From Bacillus sp. es.034 (GTDB lineage: Bacteria > Bacillota > Bacilli > Bacillales > Bacillaceae_B): DNA of 64,000 bases. The DNA lies in contig NZ_PDIY01000001.1 of the NCBI RefSeq assembly GCF_002563655.1, positions 2,950,001 through 3,014,000 of the forward strand, given 5' to 3'. Positions within the stretch are counted from its first letter, which is position 1; every line of letters starts with the position of its first letter. A program made the translations under genes and the position numbers. Under the pieces are notes generated by a model, which saw only the letters and a list, made by a program, of their open reading frames with translations, made no database searches and had not been told where the DNA came from. Shown in pieces: positions 45,466-52,264 of this stretch.

Positions 45466-46725
45466 GATGATATATTGTTCCACTAGGATTGCTGTTATCG
45501 TACCGAGTATCAATCCATTATTCAAAATGGAAGCAACGACGACCGGCATGTCCTTAAAGGCTGTGGCCGGAACAAACATGGCTCCGACTCCGACAATGAG
45601 TGAGATCCCCGCCACGAAGTGGATTCTTTCTACGTCTTCCTCTTTACGGTATTCGGATAATGCGAGTCCGACCATCTTGATGAAAATGACCGTCGTCACG
45701 GCATACCCTACAGGTGCAGGGAGACTGGCGAACAGATTCATGATCTTAGGTATCAGGCTGATGACCATGATGATCCCGCTGCCTATGATGAAGGGGATGA
45801 TGGAATACATTCGTGTCGCTGCGACAAAGCCTGCAGACCCAGAAATGGGAACTGAGCCGATAGCAGAAAACACTCCCCCGAACAGCTGATTCAGGCCTGA
45901 TGCGAAGCCGCTCTTCGTATACCGTTCATATGTAGGCTGTCCCTTTGCCCTCATCACCTCTTCCATCACCCGTATGGAAGCAATCATATTCGTCGTTAAC
46001 AGGAAGGTGATGAATATGGAAGTCACGATGACACCCGTATCAAACACAGGTGCCCCGAATACGAACATATGAGGTAAAGAAAACCAGCTGTCTGAAACGG
46101 ACGTACTTTCAGAAAGCCCCATGATGATGAATATGAGCCATCCGGCGAGCAGGGCAAGGATAATGGAATATTGCTGGATCCACTTAACCTTATGACTTGA
46201 AAAGTATAAGGCTGCAAGGATCGTGAGAATACTTCCAAGTAAGACAAGCGGCTCCATGGATTGGCCTTCATGCTGGATCCCGAACATCCCTTTAATGAAT
46301 GATCCGCTTAATTGCAGAATTAACAACATCAAATAAATGAACGTAATGGTTGGAGTGAATAAAGAAGATAAGCGTTTTAAAAGTCCTGTGGATGAGAGAA
46401 GGAAAAAAATCACTCCACTGACGATCATCCCCCCCTGCAGTACGGTCAGAACTTCTTCGTGACTGCTATAAAGAGTTCCTGAAAACCCTGCATAAATGGC
46501 AAAAACACCCCACCACAGTCCCGCCGGCCCTTCATTGATCGGTAGTTTATGACCAAATAGTGCCTGGATCAGGCTTGCGAGCCCCAAAACGAATATGGTC
46601 CGCTGAATGAATCCGGCTGTATCAGCTGGAGACAATTGGAACAAGTCAGCAATCGCGATGGGTGCGGCGATAGATCCCGCCACCATGAAGGCCACCCATT
46701 GAAAAGCTGATAAAAGTATTTGCAT
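45451..46725 (-). CDS. Purine/pyrimidine permease, NCS2 family (YwdJ-like)
   Basis: This is a 424-residue nucleobase transporter with about twelve to fourteen membrane segments. It is a diverged NCS2 member: the FQWVAFMVAGSIAAPIAIADL opening corresponds to the QH.L..F.A....P segment of PbuX or UraA, and GGVFSAIGSVPISGSAGFVAATRM corresponds to the substrate-site helix. The closest type I recall is YwdJ-like purine permeases of unknown substrate. It stands alone between the opuC operon and plsY and separates genes that are neighbours in B. subtilis. No riboswitch is visible in its leader. Confidence 0.75.
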   Translation of the reverse strand: MQILLSAFQWVAFMVAGSIAAPIAIADLFQLSPADTAGFIQRTIFVLGLASLIQALFGHKLPINEGPAGLWWGVFAIYAGFSGTLYSSHEEVLTVLQGGMIVSGVIFFLLSSTGLLKRLSSLFTPTITFIYLMLLILQLSGSFIKGMFGIQHEGQSMEPLVLLGSILTILAALYFSSHKVKWIQQYSIILALLAGWLIFIIMGLSESTSVSDSWFSLPHMFVFGAPVFDTGVIVTSIFITFLLTTNMIASIRVMEEVMRAKGQPTYERYTKSGFASGLNQLFGGVFSAIGSVPISGSAGFVAATRMYSIIPFIIGSGIIMVISLIPKIMNLFASLPAPVGYAVTTVIFIKMVGLALSEYRKEEDVERIHFVAGISLIVGVGAMFVPATAFKDMPVVVASILNNGLILGTITAILVEQYIIKKSS

Positions 46726-46922
46726 TTATGTACACCTTCATTTCTACTATGTAAAGTGTGTTCATTTTACCATATTTCATTCTTTATGTGAGGATGAAGG
46801 AGGAATTTAAATTTATTATATCTACTTTTAAGAACAGGTACTAATTTTTTCGCTTATTTCTCCCCTTTGGATGGAAAACATGTTAAAATAAGAACCGATT
46901 AGTTATTTTCAAAGGAGCAGTG

Positions 46923-47507
46923 ATGATGATTTTTGCCCTTATACTCATACTTTCTTATTTATTGGGTTCCATTCCATCAGGTTTATTGATCGGTAAGACG
47001 TTCTACGGCAAAGATATCCGTGAACATGGGAGCGGAAACCTTGGGGGAACGAACACGTTCAGGACCCTGGGTGTGAAAGCCGGTATGATTGTGACGATCA
47101 TGGATATCCTCAAAGGAACCCTGGCCACTTTGCTGCCATTGATGTTAGCAAGTGACGTACATATGCTGCTTGCAGGGGTATTCGCCGTCATCGGTCATAT
47201 GTATCCCGTTTTTGCAAACTTCAGGGGAGGAAAAGCAGTGGCAACCTCGGCTGGTGTCCTTCTAGGGTACAATTACATCTTATTCTTAATCTTGCTGGCT
47301 GTCTTTTTTATCTGCTTGTATGCAACGAAGTATGTGTCCCTATCCTCTATGATTGCAGCGGTACTTGCCTTTACGTACTCGGTCTTCACTGGCGATATTC
47401 CACTCATCATTGTTGTTGGCATCCTGACCATCTTTGTTATTTACAGACACAGGGCAAATATTGTCCGGATCAAAAATAAAACCGAACCCAAAATTAAATG
47501 GCTCTAA
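46923..47507 (+). CDS. plsY: Acyl-phosphate:glycerol-3-phosphate acyltransferase PlsY
   Basis: PlsY transfers the acyl group of acyl phosphate to glycerol-3-phosphate, starting phospholipid synthesis. The protein of about 194 residues has five membrane segments. The three conserved motifs are [28 protein letters not shown] and [10 protein letters not shown], all intact. AAAGGAG at 46911-46917 precedes three consecutive possible starts (GTG 46920, ATG 46923, ATG 46926); I take 46923. It reads opposite to parE and yneT, as in B. subtilis, but is displaced from them by about 5 kb. Confidence 0.94.
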   Translation: MMIFALILILSYLLGSIPSGLLIGKTFYGKDIREHGSGNLGGTNTFRTLGVKAGMIVTIMDILKGTLATLLPLMLASDVHMLLAGVFAVIGHMYPVFANFRGGKAVATSAGVLLGYNYILFLILLAVFFICLYATKYVSLSSMIAAVLAFTYSVFTGDIPLIIVVGILTIFVIYRHRANIVRIKNKTEPKIKWL

Positions 47508-47509
47508 CG

Positions 47510-47571
47510 AAAAAGCGACCTATGCACGGGGTACCGGACTCTCGGATACCTAAGCAAAGGTGGCTTTTTTT
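47510..47571 (+). terminator. Terminator of plsY
   Basis: AAAAAGC-ACCT and AGGT-GGCTTTTTTT form the outer stem around an inner hairpin GGTACCG...CGGATACC. It starts three bases after the plsY stop. Confidence 0.75.
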
Positions 47572-47735
47572 ATTGTGGCGTGCGAATGTATACGCATTCT
47601 CTCATTTGACAAAGATGAGGAATAAAAAAACCGTATTCAAAAAATGATAATATTCTTCAGAATTCTCTAAATTTCTCCCCTTTCTCCTTCTTTTTTTTGT
47701 AAAATGGAAGTAGAGCATAATAAAGGATGATGAAT

Positions 47736-48893
47736 ATGAATAAAAAGCGAATGATAACAGGGATGATTCTCTGTATTCCGTTCCTACTGATGATCGGTTT
47801 CCTGCTAAACAGGCAGTATGCCGACTGGAACACCTCATCTAAAGGAGTTGAAGTAAATTCCCTCCTCCATTCGACCAGGGAGGTACAGGCATCGGGCAAA
47901 TCAATCAAAGCCAATGCTTCCATCGCTGCAATCGGGGATATCCTCATTCATGATACCGTCTATAATGACGCAAAGAAACAAAATGGGTATGATTTTACAC
48001 CGATGTTCTCACCCATTAAGGATATGCTTTCTGCACCGGATTTTCTGATTGCCAATCAGGAATCAACCCCGGGTGGTGTGGAACTTGGCGTTTCAAGCTA
48101 CCCCCTATTCAACAGTCCCCAAGAAGTGGTTAAAACACTCCAGGAGGTTGGAGTGGATGCTGTGACCACTGCCAATAATCATTCGTTGGATCAGGGCGAA
48201 AAAGGTCTATTGAATGCGATTGATTATTATGGGGAGATATCGATGCCGTATGTCGGATCATTTAAAAGCCCGGAAGACCAAAGCCGGATACGTACATTTA
48301 ATGTAAATGGAATCAAATTTGCCCTTCTTTCTTATACCTATGGTACAAATGGGATTCCTGTCCCTGAAGGAAAAGAGTATTTAGTTAATGTAATAGATGA
48401 ACAAAAAATGATCCGGGAAATCCAGAAAGCCAAAAATCTGGACGTTGATTTAGTGGTCATGAGCCTTCACTGGGGAAATGAATATCAACGGTTCCCTACG
48501 GAGGAACAGCAGAGACTTGCCAAGGTGCTGACGAATAATGGGGTCGACATCATTTTCGGACACCATCCACATGTCCTGCAGCCGATCCAGACCTATAAAA
48601 CGAGTGATGGACGGGAAGCGGTTGTCATTTATTCTCTTGGGAATTTCGTTTCCGGTCAAAAGGATGATTTCAAGGATATCGGTGGCATGGTGACGGTTCA
48701 GGTTGAGAAAACAATGAATCCGGCGGGTTCCAAAATCACCTTCCCTTCCATTGGATTCCAGCCTACTTTTGTATCAGAGAATCATTACAAAAACTACCGC
48801 ATCTACCCTCTCGATTTTGCCAGAAAAAATGGCATGATTGCATACACGGAAGAGGAAATGGTATCCCATATGGTGAACGGGGTGCCGGAATAG
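47736..48893 (+). CDS. CapA-family metallophosphatase-like protein
   Basis: This is a 385-residue protein with one N-terminal membrane anchor (about residues 8-24) and an extracellular CapA domain. The calcineurin-like metal motifs are visible: AIGDILIHD (about 69-77), NQES, TANNHSLDQG, and GHHPHVLQP. Named for poly-gamma-glutamate capsule protein CapA/PgsA, such proteins act on cell-surface polymers. There are no capB, capC or capE genes nearby, so capsule synthesis is not implied. ATG 47736 is spaced 8 bases from AAAGGA. A strong terminator follows. Confidence 0.85.
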   Translation: MNKKRMITGMILCIPFLLMIGFLLNRQYADWNTSSKGVEVNSLLHSTREVQASGKSIKANASIAAIGDILIHDTVYNDAKKQNGYDFTPMFSPIKDMLSAPDFLIANQESTPGGVELGVSSYPLFNSPQEVVKTLQEVGVDAVTTANNHSLDQGEKGLLNAIDYYGEISMPYVGSFKSPEDQSRIRTFNVNGIKFALLSYTYGTNGIPVPEGKEYLVNVIDEQKMIREIQKAKNLDVDLVVMSLHWGNEYQRFPTEEQQRLAKVLTNNGVDIIFGHHPHVLQPIQTYKTSDGREAVVIYSLGNFVSGQKDDFKDIGGMVTVQVEKTMNPAGSKITFPSIGFQPTFVSENHYKNYRIYPLDFARKNGMIAYTEEEMVSHMVNGVPE

Positions 48894-48917
48894 CTGGAAG
48901 GCTTATAGTATGAACGG

Positions 48918-48960
48918 AAAGAACGAGCTTCCTTATGCTCATAAGGAAAGCTCGTTCTTT
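48918..48960. terminator. Bidirectional terminator between capA-like gene and small membrane protein gene
   Basis: AAAGAACGAGCTT-CCTTAT and ATAAGG-AAAGCTCGTTCTTT form a long stem with T-rich ends on both strands. It serves the CapA-type gene on the plus strand and the converging small gene on the minus strand. Confidence 0.88.
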
Positions 48961-49223
48961 TAATGTCCACCGAATATCATTGAATTAAAGAATATGCCAG
49001 CTAGAGCTAAAATAGCCAACAAAGTATTAGCCAACAAGAACGTTTTACGGGTTCCCTTAAAGTACAGAGTCACCATTCCATAATAAATGACTGCAGCAAT
49101 GACAATAAAGGTCCCTGCTTCGATCTGGTATTTGGCTTCATGCAATTGTAATAGGGTTAATATACTTAATCCGGCAAAGATAAAGGCACCAATGTAATAT
49201 AATAATGCTTGTGTTTTCATCAT
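48960..49223 (-). CDS. Small membrane protein, unknown function
   Basis: This is a protein of about 87 residues with three hydrophobic segments (ALLYYIGAFIFAGLSIL, GTFIVIAAVIYYGMVTLYF and FLLANTLLAILALAGIFF). It has no recognisable domain. The ribosome binding site GAAGGG is followed by GTG, ATG and ATG in frame at 49229, 49223 and 49220, so the start is uncertain by a few residues. It lies between capA and yneR, as a single gene with a shared terminator. Confidence 0.7.
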   Translation of the reverse strand: MMKTQALLYYIGAFIFAGLSILTLLQLHEAKYQIEAGTFIVIAAVIYYGMVTLYFKGTRKTFLLANTLLAILALAGIFFNSMIFGGH

Positions 49224-49343
49224 ACTCACCCTTCATACGTATTAGTAGATGTTCCGGCTTCATTATGTTTATAATAGGAAATGAAACTTTCTTTGTCCAG
49301 GATCACTCTGGAAAAATACCAAGTAGAGAAAGGAGTCTCACCA

Positions 49344-49634
49344 ATGAACATACATATTTCAGAAGAAGCTCTTACGTGGTTTAAAGACGAGATGCTTGTG
49401 GAGGAAGGCGAACAAGTCCGTTTTTATGTACGATATGGAGGTTCCAGTCCTCTCCACGATGGTTTTTCATTAGGAGTGAACAAAGACGAACCAGTGGATG
49501 CTGGTGAACGGATCGAAATCGACAAACGGGAATTTTTTATAGAAGAAGGAGATTTGTGGTTCTTTGATGGCCATGATTTATATGTTGAGTTTGATGAAAA
49601 GCTTCAAGAACCATCATATGAGTACAAGAAGTAA
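49344..49634 (+). CDS. yneR: HesB-like domain protein YneR
   Basis: This is a 96-residue protein of the HesB/IscA fold (MNIHISEEALTWFKDEM, RFYVRYGGSS, then a beta-rich half). It has no cysteine at all, so it cannot bind an iron-sulfur cluster in the manner of IscA or SufA. The function of the YneR branch is unknown. ATG 49344 is preceded by AAAGGAG; an upstream in-frame start at 49281 lacks one. Its place between plsY and yneQ is as in B. subtilis. Confidence 0.85.
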   Translation: MNIHISEEALTWFKDEMLVEEGEQVRFYVRYGGSSPLHDGFSLGVNKDEPVDAGERIEIDKREFFIEEGDLWFFDGHDLYVEFDEKLQEPSYEYKK

Positions 49635-49640
49635 CGGAAG

Positions 49641-49672
49641 GTAGAAAGGCTGGCATATGCCAGCCTTTCTAC
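49641..49672. terminator. Bidirectional terminator between yneR and yneQ
   Basis: A perfect 32-base palindrome, GTAGAAAGGCTGGCAT and its complement, lies seven bases after the yneR stop and 16 bases beyond the converging yneQ stop (49688). Confidence 0.8.
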
Positions 49673-49687
49673 TTTAGAGGCGTCCCC

Positions 49688-49993
49688 TTACTTTTTTACA
49701 AAACGGGAAATATGGTCCTGGAGGCCTTCTTTCATCAGGATTTCATATTGTGTGTCTCCTAATAAATCAAAATGTGGAAAGCCGTCTTTCCTTTGATGGA
49801 TCCATTCCTTTTTCAAGCCATACTTCTGTCCCCAACGGGCTAATGCATCAATGTCACAGCAGCCCACTTTCGTTACAGAGCGCACTTCGGGAAATCGGTC
49901 ATCCAGCCAGTAATGGGTAAGGAAGGCAATCTGCCCATTCCTCACCTGTTGTTTCCATCCGTTTAGCTCTTGTTTGGTTAATCCGAATGCCAA
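49688..49993 (-). CDS. yneQ: YneQ, conserved protein of unknown function
   Basis: This is a 101-residue soluble protein (MAFGLTKQELNGWKQQVRNG, then THYWLDDRFP and KVGCCDIDALARWGQKYGL). I recognise it by sequence and by its place between yneP and yneR as the YneQ type. No catalytic motif is evident; two adjacent cysteines (near residue 45) are a possible feature. It is read in the same direction as yneP, 57 bases downstream, with AAGGGAAAGGAAGAGGG upstream. Confidence 0.8.
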   Translation of the reverse strand: MAFGLTKQELNGWKQQVRNGQIAFLTHYWLDDRFPEVRSVTKVGCCDIDALARWGQKYGLKKEWIHQRKDGFPHFDLLGDTQYEILMKEGLQDHISRFVKK

Positions 49994-50049
49994 GGCCCTC
50001 TTCCTTTCCCTTTTAAAAAAAGTTCTCGCAGAAAACCCTTATGTAATGA

Positions 50050-50466
50050 TTATTTTTTTGCTTTTTCATAGGCGTCGTGCCAATCTGGGAACATCTTCCG
50101 AATGGATATCGGACGAAAATTCTCTTGCTTGACGCACACATGTTTCGACTGCCCGGTAATGGCCAGTTGGTTCTGTCCGTTATAAATTTCGTAAGCATAT
50201 GTAATCCGGAGTCCATCATATTCTTCTACCCATGTTTTAATAAAGGCTTTTTCACCGTAACGAACAGGTGACTTATAGCTTACATTCAGGTCAATGACCG
50301 GGGAAAGAATTCCTTCTTTTTCGATATCCGCATATCTGAAGCCCAGATCTTCAATCAATTGTGTACGACCAAGCTCCATCCAGACAAGGTAGTTTGCATG
50401 ATAGACAACCCCCATTTGATCCGTCTCTGCGTAACGCACTTCAATGGTTTTTTCTGCAATTTGCAT
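50050..50466 (-). CDS. yneP: Acyl-CoA thioesterase YneP (4HBT family)
   Basis: This is a 138-residue hot-dog thioesterase. The motif RYAETDQMGVVYHANYLVWMELGR (residues about 11-34) holds the catalytic Asp and the CoA-binding helix of the YbgC/FadM type. It hydrolyses acyl-CoAs of unknown chain length. It corresponds to YneP of B. subtilis by position (between tlp and yneQ). It has AGAGGGTG upstream. It is only distantly like the thioesterase at 9443. Confidence 0.88.
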   Translation of the reverse strand: MQIAEKTIEVRYAETDQMGVVYHANYLVWMELGRTQLIEDLGFRYADIEKEGILSPVIDLNVSYKSPVRYGEKAFIKTWVEEYDGLRITYAYEIYNGQNQLAITGQSKHVCVKQENFRPISIRKMFPDWHDAYEKAKK

Positions 50467-50588
50467 CCTTTACACCCTCTTCATCTATTCAGTATCCTAT
50501 CCCATTTTATCATACAAGCCACAGGCATAGAATTAATCGGCTTGAACGAAAGTCGGATAGGTGAGGACAAAGGGGTAAGTAACATCAT

Positions 50589-50633
50589 GACCCGGATAAA
50601 AAAGGCATATATAAGAACCTTTCTGTCCGGGTC
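50589..50633 (-). terminator. Hairpin after tlp
   Basis: GACCCGGA and TCCGGGTC pair, with AAGG/CCTT pairing inside. It lies 18 bases beyond the tlp stop on the minus strand and separates sspN-tlp from yneP. Confidence 0.6.
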
Positions 50634-50650
50634 ATTGAAACCTTTATCCT

Positions 50651-50878
50651 TTATTGCTTTGTATGATTCGCTTCATCTTTTATTTCATTGCGGAAAGCCT
50701 CTAGACTCTCACGGCGGCATTCATTCTTTGCCTGGATGGACTGAAGCTGCTCTTCACTGTCCGTATAGGCCATCGACTTCTCGGCCTGGTCCATATTCTC
50801 AATCGTATGCTGAACCATACCCTGAAGCTTCTCTACATTATCACTGCGGTCATCCGGATTTGGTTTATCCCATGCCAT
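50651..50878 (-). CDS. tlp: Small acid-soluble spore protein Tlp
   Basis: This is a 75-residue spore protein, expressed in the forespore under sigma-G in B. subtilis. It is highly charged and helical, without cysteine pairs despite its name (thioredoxin-like protein). The sequence MAWDKPNPDDRSDNVEKLQ with EKSMAYTDSEEQ matches the Tlp family. sspN lies 71 bases upstream in the same direction, as in the B. subtilis sspN-tlp operon. An AGGAGG precedes the ATG. Confidence 0.92.
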   Translation of the reverse strand: MAWDKPNPDDRSDNVEKLQGMVQHTIENMDQAEKSMAYTDSEEQLQSIQAKNECRRESLEAFRNEIKDEANHTKQ

Positions 50879-50907
50879 CCTGCATTCCTCCTGTGATCAA
50901 TAGTATA

Positions 50908-50919
50908 AGGGACGGACCT
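50908..50919 (-). repeat. Short dispersed repeat AGGGACGGACCT, copy 1
   Basis: The 12-mer AGGGACGGACCT lies between tlp and sspN. Its reverse complement occurs twice at 51478-51489 and 51527-51538. Near it GGTCCCT recurs (50928-50934), so this copy may form a weak hairpin. Confidence 0.55.
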
Positions 50920-50949
50920 CTATGGCTGGTCCCTCTTCAAACGAATGAA

Positions 50950-51093
50950 TTATTCACCCTTTGTTTGAATCACTTGTGCATGCTTACCTGATTTATCCTG
51001 CATTTGTTTTCCTTTGTTGCCTCCTGCAGACCTCGATTGTGTCCCGATATGGTTAGGTGCGAAGTGATTCGGACTTCCCTTTGAGTTACTCAT
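50950..51093 (-). CDS. sspN: Small acid-soluble spore protein SspN
   Basis: This is a 47-residue protein beginning [20 protein letters not shown], then [11 protein letters not shown], and ending in VIQTKGE. It matches the SspN family of minor forespore proteins. It is preceded by AAGGGGGGAT and stands upstream of tlp. It was too short to appear as a conventional long open frame. No signal peptide or domain is present. By analogy it is transcribed by sigma-G RNA polymerase late in sporulation. Confidence 0.92.
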   Translation of the reverse strand: MSNSKGSPNHFAPNHIGTQSRSAGGNKGKQMQDKSGKHAQVIQTKGE

Positions 51094-51197
51094 GAATATC
51101 CCCCCTTACTAGTATGATTACCAAAATGACTAGGAAGAATAGGCGTAATAATTGGAAGTAATATTATCAGGGCAAAAAAAATAAGCCTCGTAATTTC

Positions 51198-51344
51198 TTA
51201 CTCGGCTTTGCTTACTGGACGCTTTATTTCAAGTCTTGCATCAATGCGCTCTTCAATGGCATCAATGGCATCCTGATCCAACAGAAGTTGTTGTTTGTTT
51301 TCTTTCACCAGATCTGCAAATGATTTTTTACGTGGTCTGCGCAA
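51198..51344 (-). CDS. FbpB-like small basic protein
   Basis: This is a 48-residue protein starting at TTG 51344 behind GAGGGGA. It begins MRRPRKKSFADLVKENKQQL, then LLDQDAIDAIEERIDAR. The R/K-rich start and the F.ELV..NK..LL.D...I..IE..I..R pattern are those of FbpB, a Fur-regulated co-regulator acting with the small RNA FsrA in B. subtilis. I do not see a Fur box upstream. TTTAAA and TATACT with a 16-base spacer (51378-51405 region) may be its promoter. A longer start would lack a binding site. Confidence 0.75.
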   Translation of the reverse strand: MRRPRKKSFADLVKENKQQLLLDQDAIDAIEERIDARLEIKRPVSKAE

Positions 51345-51477
51345 TACAATCCCCTCGCTCTCTATTGTGGTTTGTATAAATAGTATATCCAAATGTCAGA
51401 TATTTTAAACAAAGGACACAATTGATAGTGGGGTTTGATTTGGGACTGGCCTGAGATAAGTGGTTCCCATTTATTTG

Positions 51478-51538
51478 AGGTCCGTCCCTTCTGTTCGCGC
51501 AATCATAAGGTTAGGGCTCTCTTTTCAGGTCCGTCCCT
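51478..51538 (+). repeat. Short repeat AGGTCCGTCCCT, copies 2 and 3
   Basis: Two direct copies of AGGTCCGTCCCT (51478-51489 and 51527-51538) are 37 bases apart. Copy 3 touches the yneN stop codon. The inverted copy at 50908-50919 is about 560 bases away. They mark the gene-free stretch between the FbpB-like gene and yneN. Confidence 0.6.
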
Positions 51539-52125
51539 CACTTAATCAATGCTGTGAGGGAATGTATATTGGTGATTGCTCCGATTTGTTTGTGGGTGAT
51601 GATGCCTTGTTCGTTGATGATGAACGTGGTGGGGACGGTCAGGATGTCATAAGCATTATTGATTTTGTCATCGGTGTCCAGCAGGATCGGAAATGAGAGT
51701 CCCAGTGATTTCTGGTATTCCTTGACGTTATATTGTGGATCGATATTGATAGCAAGGACTTCAACATCTTTCCCGTATTTCGTATAAAATTCCTGCATGA
51801 CAGGCATTTCTTCTTTGCAGGGAGGGCACCACGTAGCCCAGAAGTTCACAATCACTTTCTTTCCCTTCAGTTCAGATAAGGTAATGGATTTGCCATCCAG
51901 GGTATCCAGCTTAAAATCAATGGCCCGGTCCCCTACATTCGGTCCCGGTACATTTTCCACTGGAGTAGTTTCAGAAACCTCCCCTTCTTCTATATCGATC
52001 AATTGGTTGTATTCATCAGCTTGTTGAAACGCGCTTTTCGAAAAGGATGCGGGGTCGGATTTATTCTCAATATAGAATGAGAAGAATAATAAGGTGACAA
52101 GTAAAACGCCAAATACGGATTTCAA
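51538..52125 (-). CDS. yneN: Membrane-anchored thiol-disulfide oxidoreductase YneN (TlpA/ResA-like)
   Basis: This is a 195-residue protein with an N-terminal membrane anchor (residues 4-19) and an extracytoplasmic thioredoxin domain. The redox motif WCPPC is at residues 99-103 (C100, C103). The preceding DFKLDTLDG and the cis-proline TVPTTF are typical of ResA/TlpA reductants. It probably keeps exported or spore proteins reduced; CcdA would be the electron source but is not in the window. It lies after citB as in B. subtilis, where it is called yneN. GAGAGGAGAGC precedes the start. Confidence 0.88.
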   Translation of the reverse strand: MKSVFGVLLVTLLFFSFYIENKSDPASFSKSAFQQADEYNQLIDIEEGEVSETTPVENVPGPNVGDRAIDFKLDTLDGKSITLSELKGKKVIVNFWATWCPPCKEEMPVMQEFYTKYGKDVEVLAINIDPQYNVKEYQKSLGLSFPILLDTDDKINNAYDILTVPTTFIINEQGIITHKQIGAITNIHSLTALIK

Positions 52126-52225
52126 AGGAGTGCTCTCCTCTCATGTAAATGATTTTACTATCATCATATGTAGGCTTGTCTCCCTTTAGTCATATATTTT
52201 TTGCACTTCTTTACGAGGAAATGAG

Positions 52226-52255
52226 AAAAAGCCCCGGGGATTTCCCCGGGGCTTT
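52226..52255 (-). terminator. Terminator of citB
   Basis: AAAGCCCCGGGGA and TCCCCGGGGCTTT form a 13-bp GC-rich stem with a TT loop. On the minus strand it is followed by TTCTCAT, ten bases after the citB stop. Confidence 0.92.
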
Positions 52256-52264
52256 CAGCATGTA

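Noticed and set aside
47736-48893. Capsule synthesis locus
   Set aside because: Only a CapA-type gene is present; capB, capC and capE are absent.
50359-50991. Long plus-strand frame of about 210 codons antisense to yneP and tlp
   Set aside because: It has low-complexity, Cys/His/Pro-rich composition, no ribosome binding site and no family match. The real genes on the other strand explain the open frame.
51345-51420. Fur box before the FbpB-like gene
   Set aside because: No sequence close to TGATAATNATTATCA is present, so iron control cannot be claimed from sequence.
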